NCBI RefSeq assembly: GCF_964036635.1
Contig: NZ_OZ038524.1
Coordinates: 2,744,269-2,808,268, forward strand
DNA length: 64,000 bases
Direction: 5' to 3'
Source of the DNA: Tenacibaculum dicentrarchi
GTDB taxonomy: Bacteria > Bacteroidota > Bacteroidia > Flavobacteriales > Flavobacteriaceae
Part shown: one piece after another, positions 8,678-16,357 of the stretch
Numbering within the stretch: position 1 is the stretch's first letter
How the letters are laid out: the number at the start of each line of letters is the position of its first letter
The notes under the pieces: model-generated
Told to the model about the DNA's origin: nothing
Seen by the model: the letters and a program-made list of their open reading frames with translations, nothing else
Databases searched by the model: none
Made by a program: the position numbers and the translations under genes

Positions 8678-9970
8678 TTATTTATTCATAATACTTTCAA
8701 TTTCATCAGCATCAATAGGAATGTTACGCATTAAATTAAACGGCGCACCATTTTCTTGAATTACTACATCGTCTTCTAAACGAATACCAAAACCTTCTTC
8801 AGGAATATAAATTCCAGGCTCAACGGTAAACACCATATTTGCTTGCATTGGCTGATGTAATAATCCGTAATCGTGGGTATCTAAGCCCATGTGATGCGAA
8901 GTTCCGTGCATAAAATATTTTTTATATGCAGGCCAGTTTGGGTCTTCATTTTGAACATCCGCTTTGTCGATTAATTTTAAATCTAACAATTCTGAAGTCA
9001 TTATTTTACCCACCTCTTTATGATAATCAGCCCAAATAGTTCCAGGGACTAATAATTTAGTAGCTTCATTTTTTACATGGTTTACCGCATTGTACACTGC
9101 TTTTTGACGTTCCGAAAAACGACCAGAAACAGGCACGGTTCTAGTCATATCGGAAGCATAATTGGCATATTGTGCGCCTACATCCATCAAAATTAAATCG
9201 CCCGCCTTACATTGCTGATTATTTTCAATATAATGCAATACATTGGCGTTATTTCCTGAAGCTACAATTGGCGTATAGGCAAATCTTTTAGAACGATTTC
9301 TGATAAATTCATGAATATATTCTGCTTCAATTTCATACTCCCAAACCCCAGGTTTGATAAAATCTAAGACACGTCTGAACCCTTTTTCGGTAATATCGCA
9401 GGCTTTTTGAATTAAAGCTAATTCAATAGGATTTTTTAAAGAACGTAAATGCTGTAAAATAGGGTTACTTTTAGCTACAGAATGTGCAGGATATTTTGCT
9501 AATAACCATTTTGTAAAACGAGCTTCACGAGTTTCTGTTTCTACCGATGCACGATAATGTTCGTTGGTATTTATGTACACATTTTCGGCAAGTGCCATTA
9601 TTTCGGCAAGTACTTTTTCTAAATCTTGTAACCAATAAACACTTTTGATTCCACTAGTTGCGAATGCTTTTTCTTTGGTTAATTTTGCACCTTCCCAAAC
9701 TGCAATATGTTCGTTTGTTTCACGTACGAATAATACTTCACGTAAGTGTTCTTTTGGGCAATTAGGAAATAAAAGTAAAACACTTTCTTCTTGGTCAACA
9801 CCACTTAAAAAGAAAATATCACGATGTTGTTCAAAAGGAAGCATGCTGTCTGCACTTACAGGATATACATCGTTTGAATTAAAAACAGCAACACTATTTG
9901 GCTTCATTTTTGCCATAAAGTTTTTGCGATTTTCTATAAATAAGCTACTGTTTATTGGGTCGTATTTCAT
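8678..9970 (-). CDS. pepP: Xaa-Pro aminopeptidase (M24B)
   Basis: 430 residues from the ATG at 9970 (MKYDPINSSLFIENRKNF), which is preferred over an ATG 27 bases upstream because the family begins at this point. It removes N-terminal residues preceding proline. The creatinase-like N-domain covers about 1-170 and the pita-bread M24 domain 175-430. All five metal ligands are visible: the two Asp of MDVGAQYANYASDMTRT, His in HGTSHHMGLDTHD, Glu in FTVEPGIYI, and Glu in GIRLEDDVVI. A cytoplasmic enzyme, since no signal peptide is seen. Transcribed alone, with a terminator at 8591-8610. Confidence 0.94.
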   Translation of the reverse strand: MKYDPINSSLFIENRKNFMAKMKPNSVAVFNSNDVYPVSADSMLPFEQHRDIFFLSGVDQEESVLLLFPNCPKEHLREVLFVRETNEHIAVWEGAKLTKEKAFATSGIKSVYWLQDLEKVLAEIMALAENVYINTNEHYRASVETETREARFTKWLLAKYPAHSVAKSNPILQHLRSLKNPIELALIQKACDITEKGFRRVLDFIKPGVWEYEIEAEYIHEFIRNRSKRFAYTPIVASGNNANVLHYIENNQQCKAGDLILMDVGAQYANYASDMTRTVPVSGRFSERQKAVYNAVNHVKNEATKLLVPGTIWADYHKEVGKIMTSELLDLKLIDKADVQNEDPNWPAYKKYFMHGTSHHMGLDTHDYGLLHQPMQANMVFTVEPGIYIPEEGFGIRLEDDVVIQENGAPFNLMRNIPIDADEIESIMNK

Positions 9971-10114
9971 AATGCTAACAATTAAAATGTTCTTCAAAAA
10001 TAATTAAAACTTAGGATTAAAGTTATTGTAGCCTGGTGTTTTTTTATGATTTTTAACTTTTTTTAACAAGCTGTAAGTTGTTTTGTTCTATCGCTTGAAA
10101 ATAGTTGAAATTCC

Positions 10115-10198
10115 TAGCCCCGATTGAAGCTTTGTTTGAGCTCTTTTTTGTTTTTTTCAAACAAAAAAAGCGAGTGTGGAAAGCGGGAAATTGCTTCT
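10115..10198 (+). repeat. Intergenic hairpin repeat, copy 1
   Basis: Starts TAGCCCCGATTGAAGC and ends GCGGGAAATTGCTTCT. The ends carry a GAAGC/GCTTC inverted repeat and the centre a TTTG/CAAA-type T-run/A-run hairpin. It lies downstream of rhlE and upstream of pepP in the 333-base gap 9971-10303, which otherwise holds only the rhlE terminator. Four further copies are listed at 38094, 42357, 49283 and 58450. Confidence 0.85.
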
Positions 10199-10237
10199 AA
10201 TAATTTTAATAAAAAGTATTGTAAGTGATATAAAATA

Positions 10238-10278
10238 GAAAACCTCCAAAATTTGACAATCAAACTTTGGAGGTTTTC
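10238..10278 (-). terminator. Intrinsic terminator after rhlE
   Basis: Stem GAAAACCTCCAAA with its complement and a 15-base loop, 25 bases past the rhlE stop. A short T-run flanks it on the minus strand. Confidence 0.8.
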
Positions 10279-10303
10279 GTATTTTATAAGAAGTTTAAAA
10301 AAA

Positions 10304-11665
10304 TTATCTTCTTGTATTTCTTTTTGATGAGTTTCGAGAATTATTTCCAGAATTATTTTCAGAAGAACGATTTCTAGAAGAATTACTTCGTGAAGAGCCA
10401 CTTCGTGAATTATTACTAGGACGTTGTCTTTTAGGTTTTGCACCAGTACCACCTCTATGACTTGCTCCTACGCCTTTTTTCTTGGCTGTTGAACTTTTCT
10501 TTTGTGTTGAAGCTCTTTTAGGCTGTGCCGTATCTTTGGGTTCATACCCAGGAATAACTTCAGTTTTTAGCTTTTGCTTTAATATTTTTTCTATTTCTTT
10601 TTGATACTCTGTTTCTTCGCTACAAACTAATGAAAGTGCTTCACCTTTTGCACCAGCTCTACCAGTTCTACCAATTCTGTGTACGTAATCTTCAGGTACA
10701 TTTGGTAATTCGAAGTTAATAACGTGTGGTAATAAAGGAATATCAATTCCACGAGCCGCAATATCAGTAGCTACTAATACTCGGTTGGTATTATTTTTAA
10801 AATTTGCCAATGCTTTTGTACGAGCTCCTTGACTTTTATTTCCGTGGATTGCCGCGGCAGAAATTCCTGACTTTATTAACTTTTCAGTTAATTTATTAGC
10901 ACCGTGTTTCGTTCTTGTAAAGATTAAAACCTGACTCCAATTACCATCTTTAATTAAGTTGATAACTACTTCGGTTTTTTTACCTTTATCAACAGTATAT
11001 ACTTTTTGAGCTACTTTTTCGGCAGTTGAATTTTCTGGCTCTGCTTCTACCGAAACAGGATTTCTTAAAATTCCTGAAGCTAATCGTTTAATTTCTGTTG
11101 AAAAAGTTGCAGAAAACATCAAGTTTTGACGTTTTTCAGGCATAAAACTGATAATTTTGTTAATATCTCTAACAAAACCCATGTCTAACATTCTATCAGC
11201 TTCATCTAAAATAAGTACATCTATTCTTTTAAAAGATACTGCTTTTTGGTCATGTAAATCTAATAATCTACCAGGGGTAGCTACTAATATATCGACTCCT
11301 TGACGTAATGTTTTTATTTGGCTAGCGGCTTTTACACCTCCAAAAACTACGGTAGACCTTATATCTAAGTACTTACTATATTCTCTTACATTATCATGAA
11401 CTTGTGCAGCAAGTTCTCTTGTTGGTGTAAGTACTAATGCTCTTACGGGTCTGTATTTAGGGTGTTTAGAGTCAGCTAAACGTTGTAAAACAGGTAATGT
11501 AAAACCTGCAGTTTTTCCTGTTCCTGTTTGTGCTGAGGCTAATACATCTTTTCCTTCTAAAATAGGAGGTATTGCTTTTGCTTGAATTGGTGATGGGGTA
11601 TCGTATCCTTTTTCTTCGATGGCTTTTAATAAAGCATCGGATAATCCTAAAGATTTAAATGTCAT
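10304..11665 (-). CDS. rhlE: DEAD-box ATP-dependent RNA helicase, RhlE type
   Basis: 453 residues. Helicase motifs in order: Q motif near residues 1-27, [12 protein letters not shown] (motif I), PTRELAAQV (Ia), [14 protein letters not shown] (II), FSATFS (III), and [14 protein letters not shown] (VI). RhlE-type proteins unwind RNA in ribosome biogenesis and mRNA decay in the cytoplasm. From about residue 385 the tail is Lys/Arg-rich, then Ser/Arg/Asn-rich, a disordered RNA-binding extension. It is transcribed alone with its own terminator. Confidence 0.94.
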   Translation of the reverse strand: MTFKSLGLSDALLKAIEEKGYDTPSPIQAKAIPPILEGKDVLASAQTGTGKTAGFTLPVLQRLADSKHPKYRPVRALVLTPTRELAAQVHDNVREYSKYLDIRSTVVFGGVKAASQIKTLRQGVDILVATPGRLLDLHDQKAVSFKRIDVLILDEADRMLDMGFVRDINKIISFMPEKRQNLMFSATFSTEIKRLASGILRNPVSVEAEPENSTAEKVAQKVYTVDKGKKTEVVINLIKDGNWSQVLIFTRTKHGANKLTEKLIKSGISAAAIHGNKSQGARTKALANFKNNTNRVLVATDIAARGIDIPLLPHVINFELPNVPEDYVHRIGRTGRAGAKGEALSLVCSEETEYQKEIEKILKQKLKTEVIPGYEPKDTAQPKRASTQKKSSTAKKKGVGASHRGGTGAKPKRQRPSNNSRSGSSRSNSSRNRSSENNSGNNSRNSSKRNTRR

Positions 11666-11787
11666 ATATATTATTTCAGAAATACTCTAAAATAAGCACT
11701 TCTATGAAGATGCAAAGATACTGCTATTTATTTATAGGTGCATTTTTAATAATTTTAAGACTGTTTTTTGTTGTTTTTGATGAATTA

Positions 11788-12753
11788 TTAGGCATTTCCG
11801 AAGTGAAATAACGCATCGCCCATATTTACAATCGGGAAATTATTTTTAGCAATAATATATCCATCGGCAGGAGCTTTTACAGCAAAATTTGTTTCTCCGT
11901 AGGTATCCATAATATGTCCTAAAATTTGTCCTTTTAGAATAAATGCTCCGTTTTTTACTGTTGGATTAAACAAACCTGCAACTTTAGCACGAATCCACAT
12001 TCGTTTTTTATTGATGATAACGCTAGTGTTTTTAGGAATTACAATGTTTTTATCAATCATTTTAAAATGTTTTAACACTCGAAGTGTTCCGTTTATTCCT
12101 TGCTGAATTGCATCTTCATTTAAACGTAAAGATTCGCCTCCTTCATACACAATTACAGGAATATTATTTTTATAACATTGATTTCTAAATGATTTAGGAA
12201 TTAATTTTGATGCAAATAATAAAGGAGCATTAAATATTTTAGCTAATTCAAAAGCATCTTCATCATTAGGCGTATATCTTATTTGCGGAAAATTACTTCT
12301 TTGCGCTCCACCAGTATGAAAATCAATAGCAAAATCAACATTTTTAGTTATTTCTTGCATTAAATAATATGCCATTCTACCAGCTAAAGAGCCTTTTTTA
12401 CTTCCTGGAAAACTTCTATTAACATCTTTGCCATGCATATCTCTTGATAAACTTAAAAATCCAAAAACGTTTAATAAAGGTACTACAATAACGCAACCGC
12501 TATTAATTTTATAGTTTTTATCAATTAGCATTCTACGAACTAATTCAATACTATTTACTTCATCACCATGTAAACCACCTTGCAATAAAACGGTAGGTCC
12601 TTTTTGTGTTCCATTAAAAACATATACAGGAATTTCTATAAGTGTACCAGTTGGTAATCTATCTACAGGAATTTTAATAAGTTCAGATTTTCCGAGTCCA
12701 ATTTTATGACCTCGAATTTCTACAACTCCGTTTTTAAAGTTTTGTGTAAACAT
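11788..12753 (-). CDS. Succinylglutamate desuccinylase/aspartoacylase-family protein
   Basis: 321 residues. Zinc-carboxypeptidase-like signatures are GGLHGDEVNSIELVRR near 60-75 (HxxE zinc motif) and FAIDFHTGG near 142-150 (third His). This matches the AstE/AspA family that removes acyl groups from amino acids. The C-terminal 90 residues resemble the small beta domain of the family. The gene overlaps the preceding RimK-type ligase by 20 bases. A ligase that adds and a deacylase that removes amino acids may act on one substrate; that pairing is inference and the substrate is unknown. Confidence 0.82.
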   Translation of the reverse strand: MFTQNFKNGVVEIRGHKIGLGKSELIKIPVDRLPTGTLIEIPVYVFNGTQKGPTVLLQGGLHGDEVNSIELVRRMLIDKNYKINSGCVIVVPLLNVFGFLSLSRDMHGKDVNRSFPGSKKGSLAGRMAYYLMQEITKNVDFAIDFHTGGAQRSNFPQIRYTPNDEDAFELAKIFNAPLLFASKLIPKSFRNQCYKNNIPVIVYEGGESLRLNEDAIQQGINGTLRVLKHFKMIDKNIVIPKNTSVIINKKRMWIRAKVAGLFNPTVKNGAFILKGQILGHIMDTYGETNFAVKAPADGYIIAKNNFPIVNMGDALFHFGNA

Positions 12754-13621
12754 TATCTTCTAAAAATTTAATAATTGCTTTGGCTGTATTATGTTTTGTG
12801 TAGTTTTCAATTCCTTGTAAACCAGGAGCTGTATTTACTTCAATTAATAAAGAGCCTCTTTTTGAGCGAATTAAATCAACTCCAGCAATAGGTAAGTTTA
12901 AATATTGTGTTGCTTTTATGGCAATTTGTTCTTCTTCTTCGGATAAATTAACTTTAAATCCGCTACCACCTTGATGGATATTTGAACGAAAATCATTTTC
13001 TGAACCTTTTCGTTTCATTGATGCCACTACTTTATTACCAATTACAAAAGCTCGAATATCTTCGCTATTACTTTCTTTTATAAATTCTTGTAATAAAATA
13101 CTGGCGTTGGTACTGTACATAGTATCAATAATTGATTTAGCAGATTTATTACTTTCAGCTAAAATAACTCCAGAACCGTGTGTACCTTCTTGTAATTTTA
13201 TAATGATAGGTCCACCACCTAATAAATTAATTTGTTCATCAATATTATCAGGATTTACAGCAAATATAGTATTAGGAATAGGAATATTATTTTGATTCAT
13301 AATTTGTAAAGTACGAACCTTATTTTGAGCTTGTAAAATACCTAAAGAAGTTGCTGTTGTATACGTACCATTTAATTCAAATTCTTTCACCACCGCAGCT
13401 CCGTGACGTGTAGCAGAAGCACCAATTCTAGGAATAATTACATCAGGAATATCAATAATATTTTCTCCATTATATATTATTTCTGATTTACCATTTGCAA
13501 GTTTTATACTACATTTTAAATGATTAATAACACGCACATTATGTCCACGACGATTTGCTTCATTATATATTCTTTGAGTAGAATATATTTGCTCGCTTAC
13601 AGAAAGAATAAAAATTGTCAT
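12734..13621 (-). CDS. RimK-family ATP-grasp amino-acid ligase
   Basis: 295 residues from the ATG at 13621 (MTIFILSVSEQIYSTQRIY); an upstream in-frame ATG would add only seven residues. ATP-grasp signs are KLQEGTHGSGVILAES near 145-160, ILLQEFIKES, AFVIGNKVVASMKRKG, and the Mg-binding LLIEVNTAPGLQGIE. RimK of E. coli adds glutamates to ribosomal protein S6, but many relatives modify other targets. Its end overlaps the downstream AstE-like gene by 20 bases, so the two are co-translated. Cytoplasmic. Confidence 0.88.
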   Translation of the reverse strand: MTIFILSVSEQIYSTQRIYNEANRRGHNVRVINHLKCSIKLANGKSEIIYNGENIIDIPDVIIPRIGASATRHGAAVVKEFELNGTYTTATSLGILQAQNKVRTLQIMNQNNIPIPNTIFAVNPDNIDEQINLLGGGPIIIKLQEGTHGSGVILAESNKSAKSIIDTMYSTNASILLQEFIKESNSEDIRAFVIGNKVVASMKRKGSENDFRSNIHQGGSGFKVNLSEEEEQIAIKATQYLNLPIAGVDLIRSKRGSLLIEVNTAPGLQGIENYTKHNTAKAIIKFLEDNVYTKL

Positions 13622-13707
13622 AAATATTAATTGATGATTCAACTAAAACAAATTTACTATTTTTTTTGAGTGATAAATATCAATATTTTTAAGTAAAGTA
13701 AAAAACG

Positions 13708-13715
13708 TATTTTTG
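13708..13715 (+). promoter_or_regulatory. -7 box of folB
   Basis: TATTTTTG matches TAnnTTTG and lies 26 bases before the chosen TTG start of folB. The predicted transcript start is near 13722. Confidence 0.5.
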
Positions 13716-13741
13716 TAATTATAAATTCAATAAAATATATT

Positions 13742-14104
13742 TTGGGAATTATACGTGTAAACGACATTCGATTATTTACAAATCACGGATGTTTAGAAGA
13801 AGAAGCAAAAATTGGCTCAGAATATAGAGTTGATATTGAAGTAAAAGCAAATTTGCAAAAATCAGCAAAAACCGATAAATTAGTTGATACTGTTGATTAT
13901 GTACATTTAAATCATATTGTAAAAGAAGAAATGGCAATTCGTTCGGAATTATTAGAACATGTTGCACAACGTATTTTAAATAGAGTTTTTAAAGAGATAC
14001 AACTTGTTGATGAAGCTGAGGTTAGCGTTGCTAAAATTAATCCACCAATTGGAGGTAATGTAGCCGAAGTTGTTATTGTTTTAAAAGATGTACGTACTAA
14101 TTAA
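13742..14104 (+). CDS. folB: Dihydroneopterin aldolase
   Basis: 120 residues. FolB cleaves 7,8-dihydroneopterin in folate synthesis. Visible signatures: IRVNDIRLFTNHGCLEEEAK at the N-terminus, with the conserved Glu after HGCL; TVDYVHLNHIVKEEM in the middle; and the catalytic Lys in VSVAKINPPIGG. No ATG precedes the conserved block. The reading frame starts with TTG at 13742, giving MGIIRVNDIRL, so a TTG start is proposed. Full length for the family. Confidence 0.92.
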   Translation: MGIIRVNDIRLFTNHGCLEEEAKIGSEYRVDIEVKANLQKSAKTDKLVDTVDYVHLNHIVKEEMAIRSELLEHVAQRILNRVFKEIQLVDEAEVSVAKINPPIGGNVAEVVIVLKDVRTN

Positions 14105-14181
14105 CAAATGATGTTGACATAATGTTAATAACATTTTTATAAAAATTTCTATAAAAAAATAGATATTTTGAAAAAAAAATG

Positions 14182-14189
14182 TAAATTTG
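14182..14189 (+). promoter_or_regulatory. -7 box of tRNA-Cys
   Basis: TAAATTTG, an exact TAnnTTTG match, 19 bases before the mature tRNA 5' end. Confidence 0.5.
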
Positions 14190-14208
14190 CAGTCTTAAAT
14201 ATTAAAAA

Positions 14209-14279
14209 GGTGTCTTGGCCGAGTGGCTAGGCAATGGTTTGCAAAACCATGTACAGCGGTTCGAATCCGCTAGACACCT
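14209..14279 (+). tRNA. tRNA-Cys (GCA anticodon)
   Basis: 71 nt cloverleaf. The acceptor arms are GGTGTCT (14209-14215) and AGACACC (14272-14278) with discriminator T. The anticodon stem-loop ATGGTTTGCAAAACCAT gives anticodon GCA, and the T loop is GGTTCGAATCC. CCA is not encoded. A strong terminator follows directly. Confidence 0.97.
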
Positions 14280-14282
14280 CTA

Positions 14283-14318
14283 AAACCTTATAAGTCTTTT
14301 GATTTATAAGGTTTTTTA
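14283..14318 (+). terminator. Intrinsic terminator after tRNA-Cys
   Basis: AAACCTTATAA stem and its complement with a 10-base loop, then a run of six T. Confidence 0.88.
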
Positions 14319-14424
14319 TTTCTTAATAATTACTTCATATAAAATTCTTGTTTCAAAAAAACAAAAAAAGTATTTTTACAGAAAAATTCCTCCCCAGATA
14401 AAAAACAATTAAATTTAAAATTTT

Positions 14425-15393
14425 ATGAAAAAAATGCCTTTGCTGTGGATGGTTTTATTAACAATCTCACTAGCCTTTGTTTCTTGTAAATCAGAAGAAA
14501 AAAAAGAAGTAAAAGTAACTAGTCAAATTGCTGAAAAATCGGTAAAAAAAGAAAAAAGGAAAACGGCTAGTTTTAATTACAAACCAACCAAACCAATTAA
14601 CGGAACTTTAAAAGGAGTTGTAGAATTAGGTGCCTCTGGTTTTAATTCATTTATTGTTGCTATTGATAAAAATAACAACTGGGAAATGAAAAGTAAAGAA
14701 TTTGGTAATAGTTTAATTGCCGAAGGAATTACCAATACCCAAGAGGTTAATAAAAAATTAAAGAAATATATACAACGAATTATAGAGTTTGGTGTAAAGC
14801 CTAGTAACATACATTTTGTAGTAAGTTCAGGGGCTAATAAACAAGATATTACCAAACTAATAAAACAAGAACTTAAAAGAATAGGTTACGTTGTAAATGT
14901 GGTAACACCTGAGCAAGAAGGTCAATATGCCTTAGATGCTGTTATTCCTAAAAGGTTTGAAAAAACAGCTTATTTAGTAGATATAGGCTCGGGAAACACA
15001 AAAATATCGTATTTAGAAGCCAATAAAATAATAGGTAAAGAAACCTATGGTGCGAAGTATTTTCAGCAAGGAGTCGCTGATACAATTGTATATAAAGCAG
15101 TGCAGAAAATTGCAGAAAAAATTCCTTCTAACATAGCTTCTCAATGTTTTATAATAGGAGGTGTTCCGTATCAATTAGCAAAATCTTTACGTAAAGGAAA
15201 TGAACGCTACACGGTTTTAAATAAAGACACTAATTTTTATCAAAAAGTAATTAAAAGAAGAGGTGAAAAAATAAAATCTGGTTTAAATATTTTTAAAGCC
15301 ATAAATGATGTTACTAAAGTTCATTCCGTAATTTTTGACTGGGATGCAAATTTCACCATTGGTTTTTTATTAGCAACTAACGATAAAAAATAA
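14425..15393 (+). CDS. Exported Ppx/GppA-like lipoprotein (actin-like fold)
   Basis: 322 residues. A signal peptide ends FVSC at residue 21, followed by the charged segment KSEEKKE, typical of exported lipoproteins. The body aligns by eye, in order, with Ppx/GppA phosphatases: VVELGASGFNSFIVAID near 65-81 (phosphate-1 loop; the usual Asp is Glu67), FVVSSGANKQ near 131, VVTPEQEGQYALDAV near 159, YLVDIGSGNTKISYLE near 183 (phosphate-2), YGAKYFQQGVADT near 208, and FIIGGVPYQLAKSL near 242. Cytoplasmic relatives hydrolyse polyphosphate or pppGpp. Here the domain would sit outside the inner membrane, so a sensor or binding role is possible. A monocistronic unit with its own terminator. Confidence 0.7.
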   Translation: MKKMPLLWMVLLTISLAFVSCKSEEKKEVKVTSQIAEKSVKKEKRKTASFNYKPTKPINGTLKGVVELGASGFNSFIVAIDKNNNWEMKSKEFGNSLIAEGITNTQEVNKKLKKYIQRIIEFGVKPSNIHFVVSSGANKQDITKLIKQELKRIGYVVNVVTPEQEGQYALDAVIPKRFEKTAYLVDIGSGNTKISYLEANKIIGKETYGAKYFQQGVADTIVYKAVQKIAEKIPSNIASQCFIIGGVPYQLAKSLRKGNERYTVLNKDTNFYQKVIKRRGEKIKSGLNIFKAINDVTKVHSVIFDWDANFTIGFLLATNDKK

Positions 15394-15415
15394 GGTTTTT
15401 TTATAAAAAATAGCT

Positions 15416-15446
15416 AAAAGACACACTAATTAGTGCGTCTTTTTTG
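15416..15446 (+). terminator. Intrinsic terminator after the Ppx-like gene
   Basis: An inverted repeat centred at 15429/15430, with CACTAA/TTAGTG inside AAGAC/GTCTT arms and one mismatch, followed by a T-run. Confidence 0.85.
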
Positions 15447-15492
15447 TTTTCATTAACAAAAAGTTTCGTTAAATTTCTGCATCTTTGTAGTT

Positions 15493-16347
15493 ATGCAAAT
15501 TTTCTCAATAGAAACTGGTAATTTCAAATTAGATGGCGGCGCTATGTTTGGCGTAGTTCCTAAAACTATTTGGCAAAAAACAAACCCTGCAGACGCTAAT
15601 AACTTAATTTCGTTAAGTATGCGTTGTATGCTTATTAAAGATGGCGACAGGTTAACTTTAATTGATACTGGCGTTGGAAACAAACAATCCGATAAATTTT
15701 TCGGATACTATTACCTTTTTGGCGATTTTTCATTAGATACTTCCTTAGCAAAACACGGTTTTCACAGAGATGATATTACCGATGTTTTTTTAACACATTT
15801 ACATTTTGACCATTGTGGCGGAGTAATTCAATGGAATAACGATAAAACAGGCTATATGCCCGCTTTTAAAAATGCCAAAGTATGGAGCAATAAAGAGCAT
15901 TGGCAATGGGCAACCGTACCTAATGCACGTGAAAAAGCATCTTTTTTAAAAGAAAACATACAACCTATTCAACAAAATGGGCAGTTAAATTTTATTGACA
16001 AACAGCCTAAAAATTTTCAAAGCCAATTAGGTTTTGATGTTTTATTTATGGATGGTCATACCGAAAAACAAATGCTTCCTAAAATTCAATACCAAGGAAA
16101 AACAGTTGTTTTTATGGCCGATTTATTACCAACAGCAGGGCATATACCGTTGCCTTATGTAATGGGATACGATACAAGACCTTTGCTTAGTATAGAAGAA
16201 AAAAGAATATTTTTAAACGAAGCTGCCGATAATAATTATCACTTATTTTTAGAGCACGATGCCTATAATGAGCTAATTACGGTTAAACATACCGAAAAAG
16301 GAGTTCGTTTAAACAAGAGTTATAAATTTACAGATATATTTAATTAA
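15493..16347 (+). CDS. MBL-fold metallo-hydrolase
   Basis: 284 residues of the metallo-beta-lactamase fold. The metal motif is FLTHLHFDHCGGVIQW at about 95-110 (HxHxDH). Other ligands are plausible in MDGHTEKQ, MADLLPTAGH, and LFLEHDAYN near the C-terminus. The layout resembles the lactonase-like subgroup, but the substrate is not known. No signal peptide. A near-consensus -7 box (CATCTTTG at 15480-15487) lies so close that the mRNA may be almost leaderless. The S8 peptidase starts 10 bases after its stop. Confidence 0.85.
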   Translation: MQIFSIETGNFKLDGGAMFGVVPKTIWQKTNPADANNLISLSMRCMLIKDGDRLTLIDTGVGNKQSDKFFGYYYLFGDFSLDTSLAKHGFHRDDITDVFLTHLHFDHCGGVIQWNNDKTGYMPAFKNAKVWSNKEHWQWATVPNAREKASFLKENIQPIQQNGQLNFIDKQPKNFQSQLGFDVLFMDGHTEKQMLPKIQYQGKTVVFMADLLPTAGHIPLPYVMGYDTRPLLSIEEKRIFLNEAADNNYHLFLEHDAYNELITVKHTEKGVRLNKSYKFTDIFN

Positions 16348-16357
16348 GATAGAAATT

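Noticed and set aside
9645..10007. 120-residue plus-strand frame antisense to pepP
   Set aside because: Lies within the pepP coding region and has no domain; a shadow frame. The same holds for 6578-6805 within glnS and 27505-27690 within sdhB.
10114..10452. 112-residue minus-strand frame across repeat copy 1 and the end of rhlE
   Set aside because: It translates the hairpin repeat and the rhlE tail out of frame. Similar strings appear at 37941-38177 (plus) and 49139-49387 (minus) because the repeat is the same, so these are not genes.
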